A DNA stretch of 64,000 bases from Elusimicrobiota bacterium (GTDB lineage Bacteria; Elusimicrobiota; Elusimicrobia; UBA1565; UBA9628), in contig DMMY01000015.1 of assembly GCA_003452935.1 (NCBI GenBank), forward strand, positions 103,464 through 167,463, read 5' to 3'. Made by a program: the position numbers and the translations under genes. The notes under the pieces were generated by a model. That model was not told the DNA's origin. It worked only from the letters and a program-made list of their open reading frames with translations, and made no database searches. Positions 50,444 through 59,355 of the stretch are shown in pieces (the first letter of the stretch is position 1; every line of letters starts with the position of its first letter).

Positions 50444-51829
50444 ATGGAAAAGTCCTGGAAGACCATCATCGAGCCCTTCCGCATCAAGTGCGTCGAGCCC
50501 CTGGGGTTCACCACCGAGGTGGAGCGCGAGAAGGTCCTGCGCGACGCGGACTATAACGTCTTCGCCATCCCGGCCGATAAGGTGCTCATCGACTTCCTCA
50601 CGGATTCCGGGACCTCGGCTATGTCCGCGGAGCAGTGGGCGGCCCTGATGCGAGGCGATGAATCCTACGCCGGGGCGCGGAGTTTTTTTGTCTTTGAGCG
50701 GACGGTGCGCGACCTGACCGGGTACCGGCACGTCCTGCCCGTCCACCAGGGCCGGGCCGCGGAGCGCATTTTGATGGGCATCGTTTGCGGCCCGGGCAAG
50801 ACCGTCCTGGCTAATTCCCATTTTGACACGACTCGGGCCAATGTCGAGGCCTCCGGGGCCGTGGCGGTGGATTTGCCGGTGGCCGAGGCTCTTCAGTTCG
50901 ATACCCCGGCTCCTTTTAAAGGGGATATGGACACTCGCGCCTTGGAAGCCCATATCCGCAAGATCGGGCCCGAGAATATCCCCATGGTCATCATGACCCT
51001 GACCAACAACTCCCTGGGGGGGCAGCCGGTCTCCATGCGTAATTTGCGCGAGGTCTCCGAGATCGCCCGCCATTACCGCATTCCCCTCATACTCGACGTG
51101 GCGCGTTTCGCCGAGAACGCTTTTTTCATCAAGCTCCGCGAGCCCGGCTTCTCCCGGCGCTCGGTGCGGGAAATCGCGCGGGAAATCTTTTCCTATGCCT
51201 CGGGCTGCATGATGAGCGCCAAGAAAGACGCCTTGGTCAATATCGGCGGATTCCTCGCTCTCAATGATTCGGCTTGGGTGGCCAAGTGCCGGGAAGCCCT
51301 TATCTTGACCGAAGGCTTTCCGACCTACGGCGGTCTGGCCGGCCGGGACCTGGAGGCCATGGCGCAGGGCCTGGAGGAAGTCCTTGACGAGCATTACCTG
51401 ACTTATCGTCTGCGCTCCGTGGAGTACCTCGGCAACGGGCTGCGCCGAGCCGGGGTTTCCATCGTGGAACCTCCGGGCGGCCATGCCGTCTATGTCGATG
51501 TCAAGAGATTCCTGCCTCACATACCTCCGGCGCGCTATCCGGCGCAGGCCTTGGTCTGCGAACTTTACCGCACCGCCGGCATCCGGGCCGTCGAGATCGG
51601 TTCCCTCATGTTCGGCCGCCGAGACAACGGCGATTTCGTCGCGGCGCCCATGGAGTTGGTCCGGCTGGCCGTCCCGCGTCGGGTCTATACCCAGAGTCAT
51701 ATAGATTTCGTCATCGAGGTCTTCGCGGACATCGCCCAACGCGCCGCGTCCTTGCGGGGTCTTGTCGTCTTGGAGGCTCCCCAGAGGCTGGCCCACTTTA
51801 CCGCCAAGCTGGCCCCGGAGCCCGTCTGA
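50444..51829 (+). CDS. tnaA: Tryptophanase (beta-eliminating PLP lyase)
   Basis: A 461-residue enzyme splitting tryptophan into indole, pyruvate and ammonia. EPFRIKCVEPLGFTT, the TDSGTSAMS segment, VHQGRAAERIL and the PLP-lysine site MSAKKD (Lys260/Lys261, the second being the family Schiff-base lysine) identify the tryptophanase/tyrosine phenol-lyase group. The tail PHIPPARYPAQALVCELY and GIRAVEIGS follows tryptophanase. The Arg of tyrosine phenol-lyase (MERG) is replaced by VEIG. Its stop overlaps the following kinase start (TGATG), so regulation may be shared. There is no visible TnaC-type leader peptide. Confidence 0.88.
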   Translation: MEKSWKTIIEPFRIKCVEPLGFTTEVEREKVLRDADYNVFAIPADKVLIDFLTDSGTSAMSAEQWAALMRGDESYAGARSFFVFERTVRDLTGYRHVLPVHQGRAAERILMGIVCGPGKTVLANSHFDTTRANVEASGAVAVDLPVAEALQFDTPAPFKGDMDTRALEAHIRKIGPENIPMVIMTLTNNSLGGQPVSMRNLREVSEIARHYRIPLILDVARFAENAFFIKLREPGFSRRSVREIAREIFSYASGCMMSAKKDALVNIGGFLALNDSAWVAKCREALILTEGFPTYGGLAGRDLEAMAQGLEEVLDEHYLTYRLRSVEYLGNGLRRAGVSIVEPPGGHAVYVDVKRFLPHIPPARYPAQALVCELYRTAGIRAVEIGSLMFGRRDNGDFVAAPMELVRLAVPRRVYTQSHIDFVIEVFADIAQRAASLRGLVVLEAPQRLAHFTAKLAPEPV

Positions 51830-53856
51830 TGGCCGATCCCGCGGGCCGCGTTCTCGTGGTCACCGGCGATAAATCGCTGGTCGAGGAGATGTCGCCTCCC
51901 CTCAAAGCGCGGGACATGGAGCTGGCTTGCGTCCCGAGCTTTGATGAAGCGGCGGCCCAGCTCGACGCCGCGGAGTATGCCGCGGTGGCCGTGGATTTCC
52001 GCTGGATACCTCCGGCTGAGCGCGAGCAATTCCTGGCCCTGCACAGGCGCAAGCCCAAGGTGCCGCTGTTCCTGCTGGAAACCAACCTCACCATCACCCC
52101 TGATGCCCTGCTGCCTTTGCGGCGGCTGTCCTGGCCTCTGCCGGCGGGGTTCGCGGACCAGGTGCGGGCCACGGACGCTCAGGTGGTATTCCTCGCGGAT
52201 CAGACCCTCTTCACCACGGCCGCGGTTCAGACGGCGCTGCAGCAGGCGGGAATACAGGTGGTCTCCCTTGAGTCGACCGTGGGACTGGTGGAATTTCTAC
52301 AGGAGCAGCACGAGGCGCGCACTCCCAAGCCCCGGCCCAAGAAGGGCTTCTGGGGCTGGCTGAGCCATGAGGAAGCCGAAGCCGTGTCCCCTTTGGGGCG
52401 GGTCGTGGTGGCTTTTTTTCCCGGCGCGGTCCAGTATGCCGAGAGTCTTGACGCTCGCATCCGGCAGGTCATTCCGGGGGTGGTCTGCTACCATGTCTCG
52501 GGCATGGATCCGGTGCGCGCCGCTGCGCAGGCTATTAAGGAAGACCAGCCGGTCTCGCTCATGCGCGAGGCCGCCAGCCGCGTGGCCGCCATTCTGGCTG
52601 ATACCTCTCAAGGCAGCAATATCCGTTCCCAGGCCAAGGAACGCATCCTCCTCGTGGACAACTATAAGCCGATTCTCTCCGCGCTGGGCCAATCTCTCAT
52701 GGCCGCCGGCTACGAAGTGGTGACCGCGACCGAGGGGGAAGAGGCCCTGCGCCTGTTCCAAGAGAGTGTGTTTCATCTCGCCATTATCGGCACCGCGATC
52801 GCCTACGCCCAGCATTCGGGGGCCGAGCTTGCCCAAAAGCTGCGCGAGCGGGACCCGGATCTGCGCATCATATTCATGGTCGACCGTTATCCCTTGCAGG
52901 CCGCTCTGCAGGGGGTCAGTCAGGTCGTGGAGTTGGGGCTCGATGACGCCCTGCTCAAACCCGTCGAGTCGTCACGCCTCATCTTTTCCGTGCAGCGCGC
53001 GCTGGAACGGCGTTTCCTGCTGCTGGAGAATGCCCGGCTGCTCAATGAAATTCAGGAATCCAATCGTCAGCTGGCCCAGATTAACGAGTTCCAGAAGAAG
53101 TTTTTCGCCATGGTGGCCCACGACGTCAAGAATCCCTTGACCGCGATTCTGGGCTATTCCGAGGTCCTGGGCATGCGGCTTTCGCAGCATCCCAACGAAC
53201 TCAAGTGCGCCTCGCACATCCATTCCGCGGCCAAGACCCTTAACTTGTTGATTTCCGACCTGGTCGATCTGGCCGCCATCGAGTCGGGCAAGCTGCGCGT
53301 GGAACTGGGGCCGCTGGACCTTCCGTCCGTGGTCAACGATGTGCGTTCGCGCATCGAAATAGTGGCCCACCAACGCAAGATCAACTTCGTCGTGGAGATG
53401 GGCGCCGTCCTGCCGGCCGCGGCCGGCGACCCGGCGCGCATCGGGCAGGTCATCCAGAATCTGTGCACTAACGCCATCCAGTACACCAAGGAGGGGGGAA
53501 AGGTCACGGTGCGCGTGGAGGGTTTTTCGGACAGGGTGATCGTCAGCGTCATTGACACCGGCATCGGCATCGCCAAAGAGGACCTGCCGCGCATTTGGGA
53601 GAGATTTTTCCAGACCACGGAGGCCAAGAAGATGCGCAAGGCCGGTTTTGGACTGGGGCTCAAGATCGCTCGCGAGATCGTGCAGATGCACGGCGGAGAG
53701 ATGGGCATAGAATCGCAGTTGGGCGTGGGCTCCCGGTTTTTCTTTCATATTCCCGCGAAGATTCCCAGCGCGCCGCCGGCTCCGCGTCCCGCGCCGCCGA
53801 CAGGTCCCGCGCCGGTTCCGCCGCCGAAACCTCTCCTGCCTCCGCCCCTGTTTTGA
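51829..53856 (+). CDS. Cytoplasmic histidine kinase with three receiver-like N-terminal modules
   Basis: A 675-residue protein. Three receiver-like modules (about 5-120, 125-265 and 273-390) precede a short coiled linker, HisKA with His431 (VAHDVKNPLTAILGYS), a HATPase domain (NLCTNAIQYTKEGG, DTGIGIAKED, GFGLGLKIA) and a Pro-rich C-terminal tail. Module 1 keeps Asp56 but not the full acidic pocket. Module 2 lacks a phosphoacceptor. Module 3 has Gly321 where Asp is expected (LAIIGTAI). There are no transmembrane segments. Translational coupling to tryptophanase suggests sensing linked to amino-acid catabolism, which is inference. Confidence 0.85.
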   Translation: MADPAGRVLVVTGDKSLVEEMSPPLKARDMELACVPSFDEAAAQLDAAEYAAVAVDFRWIPPAEREQFLALHRRKPKVPLFLLETNLTITPDALLPLRRLSWPLPAGFADQVRATDAQVVFLADQTLFTTAAVQTALQQAGIQVVSLESTVGLVEFLQEQHEARTPKPRPKKGFWGWLSHEEAEAVSPLGRVVVAFFPGAVQYAESLDARIRQVIPGVVCYHVSGMDPVRAAAQAIKEDQPVSLMREAASRVAAILADTSQGSNIRSQAKERILLVDNYKPILSALGQSLMAAGYEVVTATEGEEALRLFQESVFHLAIIGTAIAYAQHSGAELAQKLRERDPDLRIIFMVDRYPLQAALQGVSQVVELGLDDALLKPVESSRLIFSVQRALERRFLLLENARLLNEIQESNRQLAQINEFQKKFFAMVAHDVKNPLTAILGYSEVLGMRLSQHPNELKCASHIHSAAKTLNLLISDLVDLAAIESGKLRVELGPLDLPSVVNDVRSRIEIVAHQRKINFVVEMGAVLPAAAGDPARIGQVIQNLCTNAIQYTKEGGKVTVRVEGFSDRVIVSVIDTGIGIAKEDLPRIWERFFQTTEAKKMRKAGFGLGLKIAREIVQMHGGEMGIESQLGVGSRFFFHIPAKIPSAPPAPRPAPPTGPAPVPPPKPLLPPPLF

Positions 53857-53887
53857 CAGCTAGGAGGATCGTGAAGGCAAGGCGATC

Positions 53888-55882
53888 ATGAACCCTCAAG
53901 ACCTGGCGGCGCTGCGGCGCTTGCTTCCGGGAGACGTCCTGACCGCCGAGGCGGACCTAGCCGCCTATTCCTACGACGCCGCGCCGCGCCGGGTCCGGCC
54001 CGAGGCCGTGGTCCTGGCGCGATGCGCCGAGGACGTCCGTCAGACCGTTCTCTTCTGCCGGCAGCGGCGCCTCCCCTACATCGCTCGCGGCGCCGGCACG
54101 AATCTGTCGGGCGGCTGCGCCGCCGTGCGCGGCGGGGTGGTGCTTTCGCTTGCCCGTATGAACCGTATTCTTCAGGTGGATACGGCGGCGGGCTTTGCCG
54201 TGGTGGAGCCGGGGGCGATCAATCTCAGGCTCCAGGATGAGCTGGAGAAAACAGGCCATTACTACGCCCCGGATCCCGCGAGCTTCCGGGTCTCGACCAT
54301 CGGCGGCAACATCGCCGAGAACGCGGGAGGGCCGCGCTGCCTCAAGTACGGGGTTACGACCAACCATGTCCTGGCTCTCGAGGCGGTCATGCCGGACGGG
54401 AGCATCGAGCGGTTCTCGGCCGAGGACCCGGGCTGCGAGATCATGAGCCTGCTGGTCGGTTCGGAAGGGACCTTGGGCATCGTGACCCAGGCGCGGGTGC
54501 GCATCCTCCCCCTGCCCGCGCTCGTGCATACGGTGTTGGCGGGGTTTCCTTCGGTGGAGTCCGCGGTCGAGTGCGTTTGCGCGATCATCGCCGCCGGCAT
54601 AGTTCCCCGGGCTTTGGAGGCCATGGACCGCGCCACCGTGGAATCCGTGGAAGCTTATATGCGAGCGGGCTATCCCGCCACCGAGGCCGTGCTCATCATC
54701 GAGATGGACGGTTCCGAGGAGCAGGTTGTGCGCGAGGCGCAAATCGTGGAGCGGCTGGCCCGGGAGCACGGGGCCGCCGAGGTGCGCTCGGCCACCGCGG
54801 CCGGCGAGCGCGACCGCCTGTGGGAAGGGCGCCGCGGCGCGTATGCGGCCTGCGCGCGTCTGGCGCCCAACGTGCTCGTGGAAGACGGAGTGGTGCCCCG
54901 CGACCGTTTGCCCGAGGTCGTGCGCCGCATCCGCGAAATATCGGCCCGGCATGGGGTCAAGCCGGCTCTCCTGTTCCATGCCGGGGACGGCAACATCCAT
55001 CCCAATATGCCCTATGACGAGCGCGATTCGAGCCAGACCGCGCGGGTGCGGGCCGCGGGACAGGAGATGCTGCGGGCCTGCGTGGAGCTGGGGGGGTCGC
55101 TGTCTGGGGAGCACGGCATCGGCACGGAGAAACGCGAGGCCATGCGCTGGCTGCACGCGCCCCGCGCTCTCAAGCTTTTTCGCGACCTCAAAGGCTCATT
55201 TGACCCCGAGGATCTGGCTAACCCCGGCAAGATTATTCCCGACGAGGCTCCTGCAGACTTCGCGGCGCCTGCGGTCCGGGCCTTGAGCGCGCACGGCGCG
55301 CGCCTGGCGGAGAAGGTCCGCCAATGCGCCCGGGAGGGGCGTCCCATGGCGGTGCGGGGCAGCGGCTCGCGCTGGCAGGCGGCGCCTCCCGGCTGCGAGG
55401 AACTCCTGACCACGGGCATGAGCGGGGTCCTGGATTGGGATAAGGGCAATTACACGATCACGGTGGAGGCCGGCATAGCGGCGCGTTCTTTGGCTCTGGA
55501 GTTGGCCAGCCAGGGCTTTCATGCGCGGCTGCTCGACGGCGCGGGCACCTTGGGCGGAATCTTGGCGACCAAGCCGTGGACCGGCCTGCGCGACGATGTG
55601 CTGGGGTTGAGGCTGCTTCTGGCCGACGGAGAGATCGTGGACCTGGGAGGCAAGGTCGTCAAGAACGTCGCGGGTTATGACATTCCCCGGCTGGTGCTCG
55701 GTTCCTGGGGAACCCTGGGAATCATCATGGACGTCACGCTGAGGCTCCACTCATTGCCGCAGGCGGCCGTTCGGGCATCCGCCCCCCGGCCTTTTCGGGC
55801 CGGCCCGTGGCAAAAGCAGGTCAAGGCGGCCTTCGATCCCCGCAATCTCCTTAATCCCTGGTTTTTCGGGGAGCCGTCATGA
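53888..55882 (+). CDS. GlcD-GlcE fusion: FAD subunit of glycolate/D-lactate dehydrogenase complex
   Basis: A 664-residue protein. Residues ~1-460 are a full GlcD: an FAD_binding_4 loop (IARGAGTNLSGGCAAV), IGGNIAENAGGPRCLKYG, LFHAGDGNIHPNM and GSLSGEHGIGTEKREAM. Residues ~470-660 are a shortened GlcE (MAVRGSGSRWQ, GGKVVKNVAGYDIPRLVLGS, AAFDPRNLLNPW). E. coli GlcE alone is ~350 residues, so the second half has been trimmed. Both parts act with GlcF to oxidise a 2-hydroxy acid such as glycolate or D-lactate. The substrate is not fixed by sequence. It overlaps glcF by 4 nt. Confidence 0.9.
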   Translation: MNPQDLAALRRLLPGDVLTAEADLAAYSYDAAPRRVRPEAVVLARCAEDVRQTVLFCRQRRLPYIARGAGTNLSGGCAAVRGGVVLSLARMNRILQVDTAAGFAVVEPGAINLRLQDELEKTGHYYAPDPASFRVSTIGGNIAENAGGPRCLKYGVTTNHVLALEAVMPDGSIERFSAEDPGCEIMSLLVGSEGTLGIVTQARVRILPLPALVHTVLAGFPSVESAVECVCAIIAAGIVPRALEAMDRATVESVEAYMRAGYPATEAVLIIEMDGSEEQVVREAQIVERLAREHGAAEVRSATAAGERDRLWEGRRGAYAACARLAPNVLVEDGVVPRDRLPEVVRRIREISARHGVKPALLFHAGDGNIHPNMPYDERDSSQTARVRAAGQEMLRACVELGGSLSGEHGIGTEKREAMRWLHAPRALKLFRDLKGSFDPEDLANPGKIIPDEAPADFAAPAVRALSAHGARLAEKVRQCAREGRPMAVRGSGSRWQAAPPGCEELLTTGMSGVLDWDKGNYTITVEAGIAARSLALELASQGFHARLLDGAGTLGGILATKPWTGLRDDVLGLRLLLADGEIVDLGGKVVKNVAGYDIPRLVLGSWGTLGIIMDVTLRLHSLPQAAVRASAPRPFRAGPWQKQVKAAFDPRNLLNPWFFGEPS

Positions 55883-57177
55883 GCGAACTTTTGGGACGTC
55901 TTGCCACCGACCTCGGCGAGCGCGAGGATTACGACGCGGCCAGCCAGTGCTGCCGCTGCGGTTACTGCGAGCAGGCCTGCCCCACCTATGTGGCTTCGGG
56001 CTGCGAGTCGCGTTCCGCCCGGGGCCGAAATCAGCTGGTGCGGCTCTTGATCGAGGGACGCTTGTCCGACCCGTCGAGCGCGGCGGACGCCCTGCATACC
56101 TGCCTGCTTTGCGGAGCCTGCACGGCCGCCTGCTACGCGCGCGTGCCCACTTTGGACATCGTGCTCGAGGGGCGGCGGATGCTTCAGGATAAGCCCCATT
56201 GGCTGGCGCGCTTGCTCACGCGCCTGATGGCTGACCACCGCGGATTATTCGTTGAGATCCTCAGGGCGGCCAATTTGTCCAAGCGCCTGGGCCTATCGGC
56301 TCTGGCGCGGCCGATCCTGCGCCTGGCGGGACTGCCCGGGCTGGCCCTGGCCGACGAGCACGTCAGCGAGGCGCCGCTCGTGTTCCTTTTCGAGAAGCTG
56401 CGGCGGCGTGCGTCCGTTCCTCGGCCGGATTGGCTTTATTTCGCGCCGTGCGGCCCCAATTTCCTCTACCCGCGCGTGGGCGAGGCCACGGTGAAGGTGC
56501 TCGAAGCCTTGCGCGGAGAGGGAAATTTTTTGGATAACGGCTGCTGCGGGCTTTTGGCTTACAATTACGGAGACGTGGCCGACGCCCGCCTTTTGGCCCG
56601 TCGCAACATCGAGCGTTTCGAGGCCGCGGGCGGCCGCGGGCCGGTCGTGGGGGACTGTTCTTCCTGCGTGGCGTTTTTGAAATCCTATCCTCAGCTGTTC
56701 CTGGGAGATCCGGTTTGGAAGCCGCGGGCCGAGCGCTTCGCGGCCTGCGTGGCGGACGTGCCCGAAATTCTCGCCGCGCAGGAGCTGCCGGCGGCGCGCG
56801 GCCTGCCGGCCGTCACCTATCACGATTCCTGCCGGGCCTGTCATGGCCAGGGACTCAAGGCTCCGGCCCACGATGCCATGCGCCGACTGGGCGGCGGCTC
56901 CTTCCGGGAACTGCCGGAATCCGACGTCTGCTGCGGCGGCGCCGGCGCTTTCGCTTTCCGCAACCCCGGGCTCTCGGACGAAATCCTGCGCCGTAAAGCC
57001 GGCCGGATAGCCTCCACCGGGGCCCGCCTCGTGGCCACGAGCGGGACTTCCTGCCTCATCCAGCTTGCCCAGGGTTTGAAGAAATACTATCCTGAATGTG
57101 AAGTCGTTCACCTCTCGGAACTCGCCGCCCGGGCGATCGCGCAAGGAGCCAAGGATGGGACGCAGGCAGGAGCTTGA
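55879..57177 (+). CDS. glcF: GlcF-type iron-sulfur subunit
   Basis: A 432-residue electron-transfer partner of the GlcDE fusion. Two ferredoxin-type clusters are CRCGYCEQACP and CLLCGACTAACY near the N-terminus. Two CCG domains follow: LYFAPCGPNFLYPR with DNGCCGLLAYN, and YHDSCRACHGQG with DVCCGGAGAF. It passes electrons from FAD to the quinone pool or another acceptor. The start codon overlaps the fusion gene stop (ATGA). The following HD-GYP gene starts inside its 3' end. Confidence 0.92.
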   Translation: MSELLGRLATDLGEREDYDAASQCCRCGYCEQACPTYVASGCESRSARGRNQLVRLLIEGRLSDPSSAADALHTCLLCGACTAACYARVPTLDIVLEGRRMLQDKPHWLARLLTRLMADHRGLFVEILRAANLSKRLGLSALARPILRLAGLPGLALADEHVSEAPLVFLFEKLRRRASVPRPDWLYFAPCGPNFLYPRVGEATVKVLEALRGEGNFLDNGCCGLLAYNYGDVADARLLARRNIERFEAAGGRGPVVGDCSSCVAFLKSYPQLFLGDPVWKPRAERFAACVADVPEILAAQELPAARGLPAVTYHDSCRACHGQGLKAPAHDAMRRLGGGSFRELPESDVCCGGAGAFAFRNPGLSDEILRRKAGRIASTGARLVATSGTSCLIQLAQGLKKYYPECEVVHLSELAARAIAQGAKDGTQAGA

Positions 57178-58339
57178 GAAGCGGCAGACCTTGCTGGCGC
57201 GTTTCGGCCGCCTTGTCGCCACTGAGAACCGTCTTGACGCGCTGCTGACCATCATCGCCGAGGAGGTCCGCAATATCCTCGATACGGACCGATGCTCCGT
57301 CTTCCTGGTGGATTCCTACAAGGGCGAACTTTGGACCAAGGTGGCGCTGGGCATGGAGGAAAAGATTCTGCGCATGCCCATGGGCCAAGGCATCGCGGGC
57401 TTCGTGGCCAAGACCGGAAGCGCCGTCAACATCCGCGATGCCTATCGCGACACCCGTTTCACGCAGGATCTTGACCGCATCACGGGCTATCAGACCCGCA
57501 GCGTGCTGGCCGTTCCGCTCAAGGGCCGCGACGGCAAGGTCCTGGGGGTTTTTGAGGTCCTTAACAAGAACCGCGGCTCTTTCACGGACGAGGACGAGGG
57601 GCTGCTGCGCATACTCGCCACCATGGCCGCCTCCTTCATCGAGAACGCCAGTCTTTACGACGACTTGCGCCGCTCTCATCTGGAGACCATCTACCGCATG
57701 GCTCTCGTGGCCGAGTTTCGCGATCAGAAGGACACAGGCAAGCATCTGCGGCGCATGAGCCGCTTCTCCGGGATATTGGCCTCGGCCATGGGCATGAGCT
57801 ATCAGGAATCCGAGGACATCCGCTACGCCAGCCCTTTGCACGATATCGGCAAGGTGGCCATTCCGGACTCCATCCTGCGCAAGCCGGAGAAGCTCAGCGC
57901 CGAGGAATATGAGGAGATGAAGCGGCACACGATTTACGGAAGCCAGATGCTGGTCAACGCGGAAAGCCGCCTCTTGCGCCTCGCGGCCCGGATCGCCATC
58001 GCGCATCATGAGAATTTCGACGGCTCCGGCTACCCCTATGCGCTCAAGGGCGAGTCCATCCCCATCGAGGCGCGCATCGTGGCGGCGGCGGACGTTTTCG
58101 ACGCACTGATCTCCAAGAGGGTGTATAAGGGCGCCTGGAATCTGGAGGACGCCCTGGCCTATATCAAATCCGAGGGAGGCAAGCGCTTCGATCCCATGGT
58201 GGTGGAGCGCATGGCCATTTGCTTCGAGGACGTGGTCGAGGCCATGGAGGAGGAAAACCGCCGCTGCGTGGCGGAGGAACAGGTCTCGTCCTTATCTCCT
58301 GGTCTGGCGGGTCCGGCGCAGCCTCATCTCCGCAGCTGA
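57155..58339 (+). CDS. GAF-HD-GYP cyclic-di-GMP phosphodiesterase
   Basis: A 394-residue protein with a GAF domain (~20-170: RCSVFLVDSYKGELWTKVAL, GQGIAGFVAKTG) and an HD-GYP domain. It has His229-Asp230 in HDIGKVAIPD, His284-His285-Glu in HHENFDGSGYP and AAADVFDAL. Canonical HD-GYP enzymes hydrolyse c-di-GMP to GMP. All motifs are intact. AAGGAG lies 7 nt before the ATG and within glcF, with a 23-nt gene overlap, so it is probably co-expressed with the tryptophanase-GlcDEF set. It would link catabolism to c-di-GMP level (inference). Confidence 0.9.
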   Translation: MGRRQELEKRQTLLARFGRLVATENRLDALLTIIAEEVRNILDTDRCSVFLVDSYKGELWTKVALGMEEKILRMPMGQGIAGFVAKTGSAVNIRDAYRDTRFTQDLDRITGYQTRSVLAVPLKGRDGKVLGVFEVLNKNRGSFTDEDEGLLRILATMAASFIENASLYDDLRRSHLETIYRMALVAEFRDQKDTGKHLRRMSRFSGILASAMGMSYQESEDIRYASPLHDIGKVAIPDSILRKPEKLSAEEYEEMKRHTIYGSQMLVNAESRLLRLAARIAIAHHENFDGSGYPYALKGESIPIEARIVAAADVFDALISKRVYKGAWNLEDALAYIKSEGGKRFDPMVVERMAICFEDVVEAMEEENRRCVAEEQVSSLSPGLAGPAQPHLRS

Positions 58340-58354
58340 GGCCTCGGATTTTGG

Positions 58355-58360
58355 TATAAT
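58355..58360 (+). promoter_or_regulatory. -10 element of tRNA-Gly
   Basis: A perfect TATAAT ends 16 nt before the mature tRNA. No good -35 hexamer is visible at the usual distance. Confidence 0.5.
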
Positions 58361-58376
58361 AATTCGCCGTTTAGAC

Positions 58377-58450
58377 GCGGGCGTGGTTCAGTGGTAGAAT
58401 GCTACCTTGCCAAGGTAGAGATGAGGGTTCGATTCCCTTCGCCCGCTCCA
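58377..58450 (+). tRNA. tRNA-Gly (anticodon GCC)
   Basis: A complete cloverleaf of 74 nt with encoded CCA. The acceptor arm is GCGGGCG paired with CGCCCGC, discriminator T, then CCA. The anticodon arm is CTACC-TTGCCAA-GGTAG with anticodon GCC, and the T arm contains GGTTCGATTCC. A T-run (TTTTTTTT) starts 3 nt after the CCA. Confidence 0.97.
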
Positions 58451-58563
58451 GATTTTTTTTGGTGTTCTTTCTCGCGGTGCCTGCTTGCCCTGGGTTCAGT
58501 AAGTCCCTGTCAGAGAGATAAGCGGATCCCCGGATCAATCCTGGGAAGTTCCGTAAGTTCACG

Positions 58564-59187
58564 TCAGGCACCATGGCGCGAGTCTAGGTCGTCTAGGATC
58601 GCGGACATGAGCTGGGTGTTTTCCTTGATCAGCAGGAGGCTGGCGGCCTCATCGAGGGGGTCGAGCGGCTTGCCGCCGGTCTCGGTTATCAGGGACGAGC
58701 AATCCTTCACCACGCCCAGGGTATTTCTCAGCTGCGACGATATCTCTTGAATGAACTTGACCGTTTCCTGGCTCTCGCGCTTGAATTTTTCCATCTGGAC
58801 GTTGCGTTCGATCAAAGCCCTGCGCAGCTCGTAATATTCCAGGCCGCGTCGGACCGACGCTTGAATAACGTCCACGCCGGAGGGTTTGGGAAGATAGTCA
58901 TAGGCTCCCAGGCGGATGGCTTCCATGGCGGAATCCGTGGAAGCGTATGCCGTCATAACGATGGTTACCGTCAGGGGATCTATTCTCCTGGCCGATTCCA
59001 GCAGTTGCAGCCCCGTGATGCCCGGCATCCGCAGATCCGTCAGGATGAGGGAATATTTGCAATTATCCAGCTCCTTATATGCCGCCTCGCCGGATGATAC
59101 CAGGGTAGGCGTATGTCCCAGGGGCGTCAAAGCTTTGGATATGTAGTTAAGATATTCCTCGTCATCATCCACAACCAGAATCGCCAT
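58564..59187 (-). CDS. Receiver protein with degenerate HisKA-like tail
   Basis: A 207-residue protein. The N-terminal receiver is canonical (LVVDDDEEY, phosphoacceptor in LILTDLRMPG, TAYAS, LPKPSG). A helical tail follows in which EISSQLRNTLGVVKD aligns with the H-box pattern SHELRTPLxxI, but Ser replaces the phosphorylated His. No ATPase domain follows. It may dimerise like HisKA or act as a decoy for the kinase encoded upstream at 60402. The ATG at 59187 begins the receiver exactly. The stop lies within a REP-like GGTGCCTGACG. Confidence 0.82.
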   Translation of the reverse strand: MAILVVDDDEEYLNYISKALTPLGHTPTLVSSGEAAYKELDNCKYSLILTDLRMPGITGLQLLESARRIDPLTVTIVMTAYASTDSAMEAIRLGAYDYLPKPSGVDVIQASVRRGLEYYELRRALIERNVQMEKFKRESQETVKFIQEISSQLRNTLGVVKDCSSLITETGGKPLDPLDEAASLLLIKENTQLMSAILDDLDSRHGA

Positions 59188-59355
59188 AGAACCTCGCTCG
59201 GGCAGCCGTCCCATCCTCTCAGGATATCACGACGTAAAAGATTAGCCGCTATTTCGATTAATGTCAATAGGCTTTTGAGCCCAGGAGTCACAAAATAACT
59301 TCATGGGGCGCTCTCGTGGTTTGGAAACTAGGCGCCGTTGGGCGGACTAGGGAGG

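Noticed and set aside
50444..51829. Tyrosine phenol-lyase as identity of the PLP lyase
   Set aside because: The diagnostic Arg of the MERG motif is absent and the C-terminal half follows tryptophanase (GIRAVEIGS).
58371..58574. 67-residue minus-strand frame over tRNA-Gly
   Set aside because: It is antisense to a perfect tRNA.
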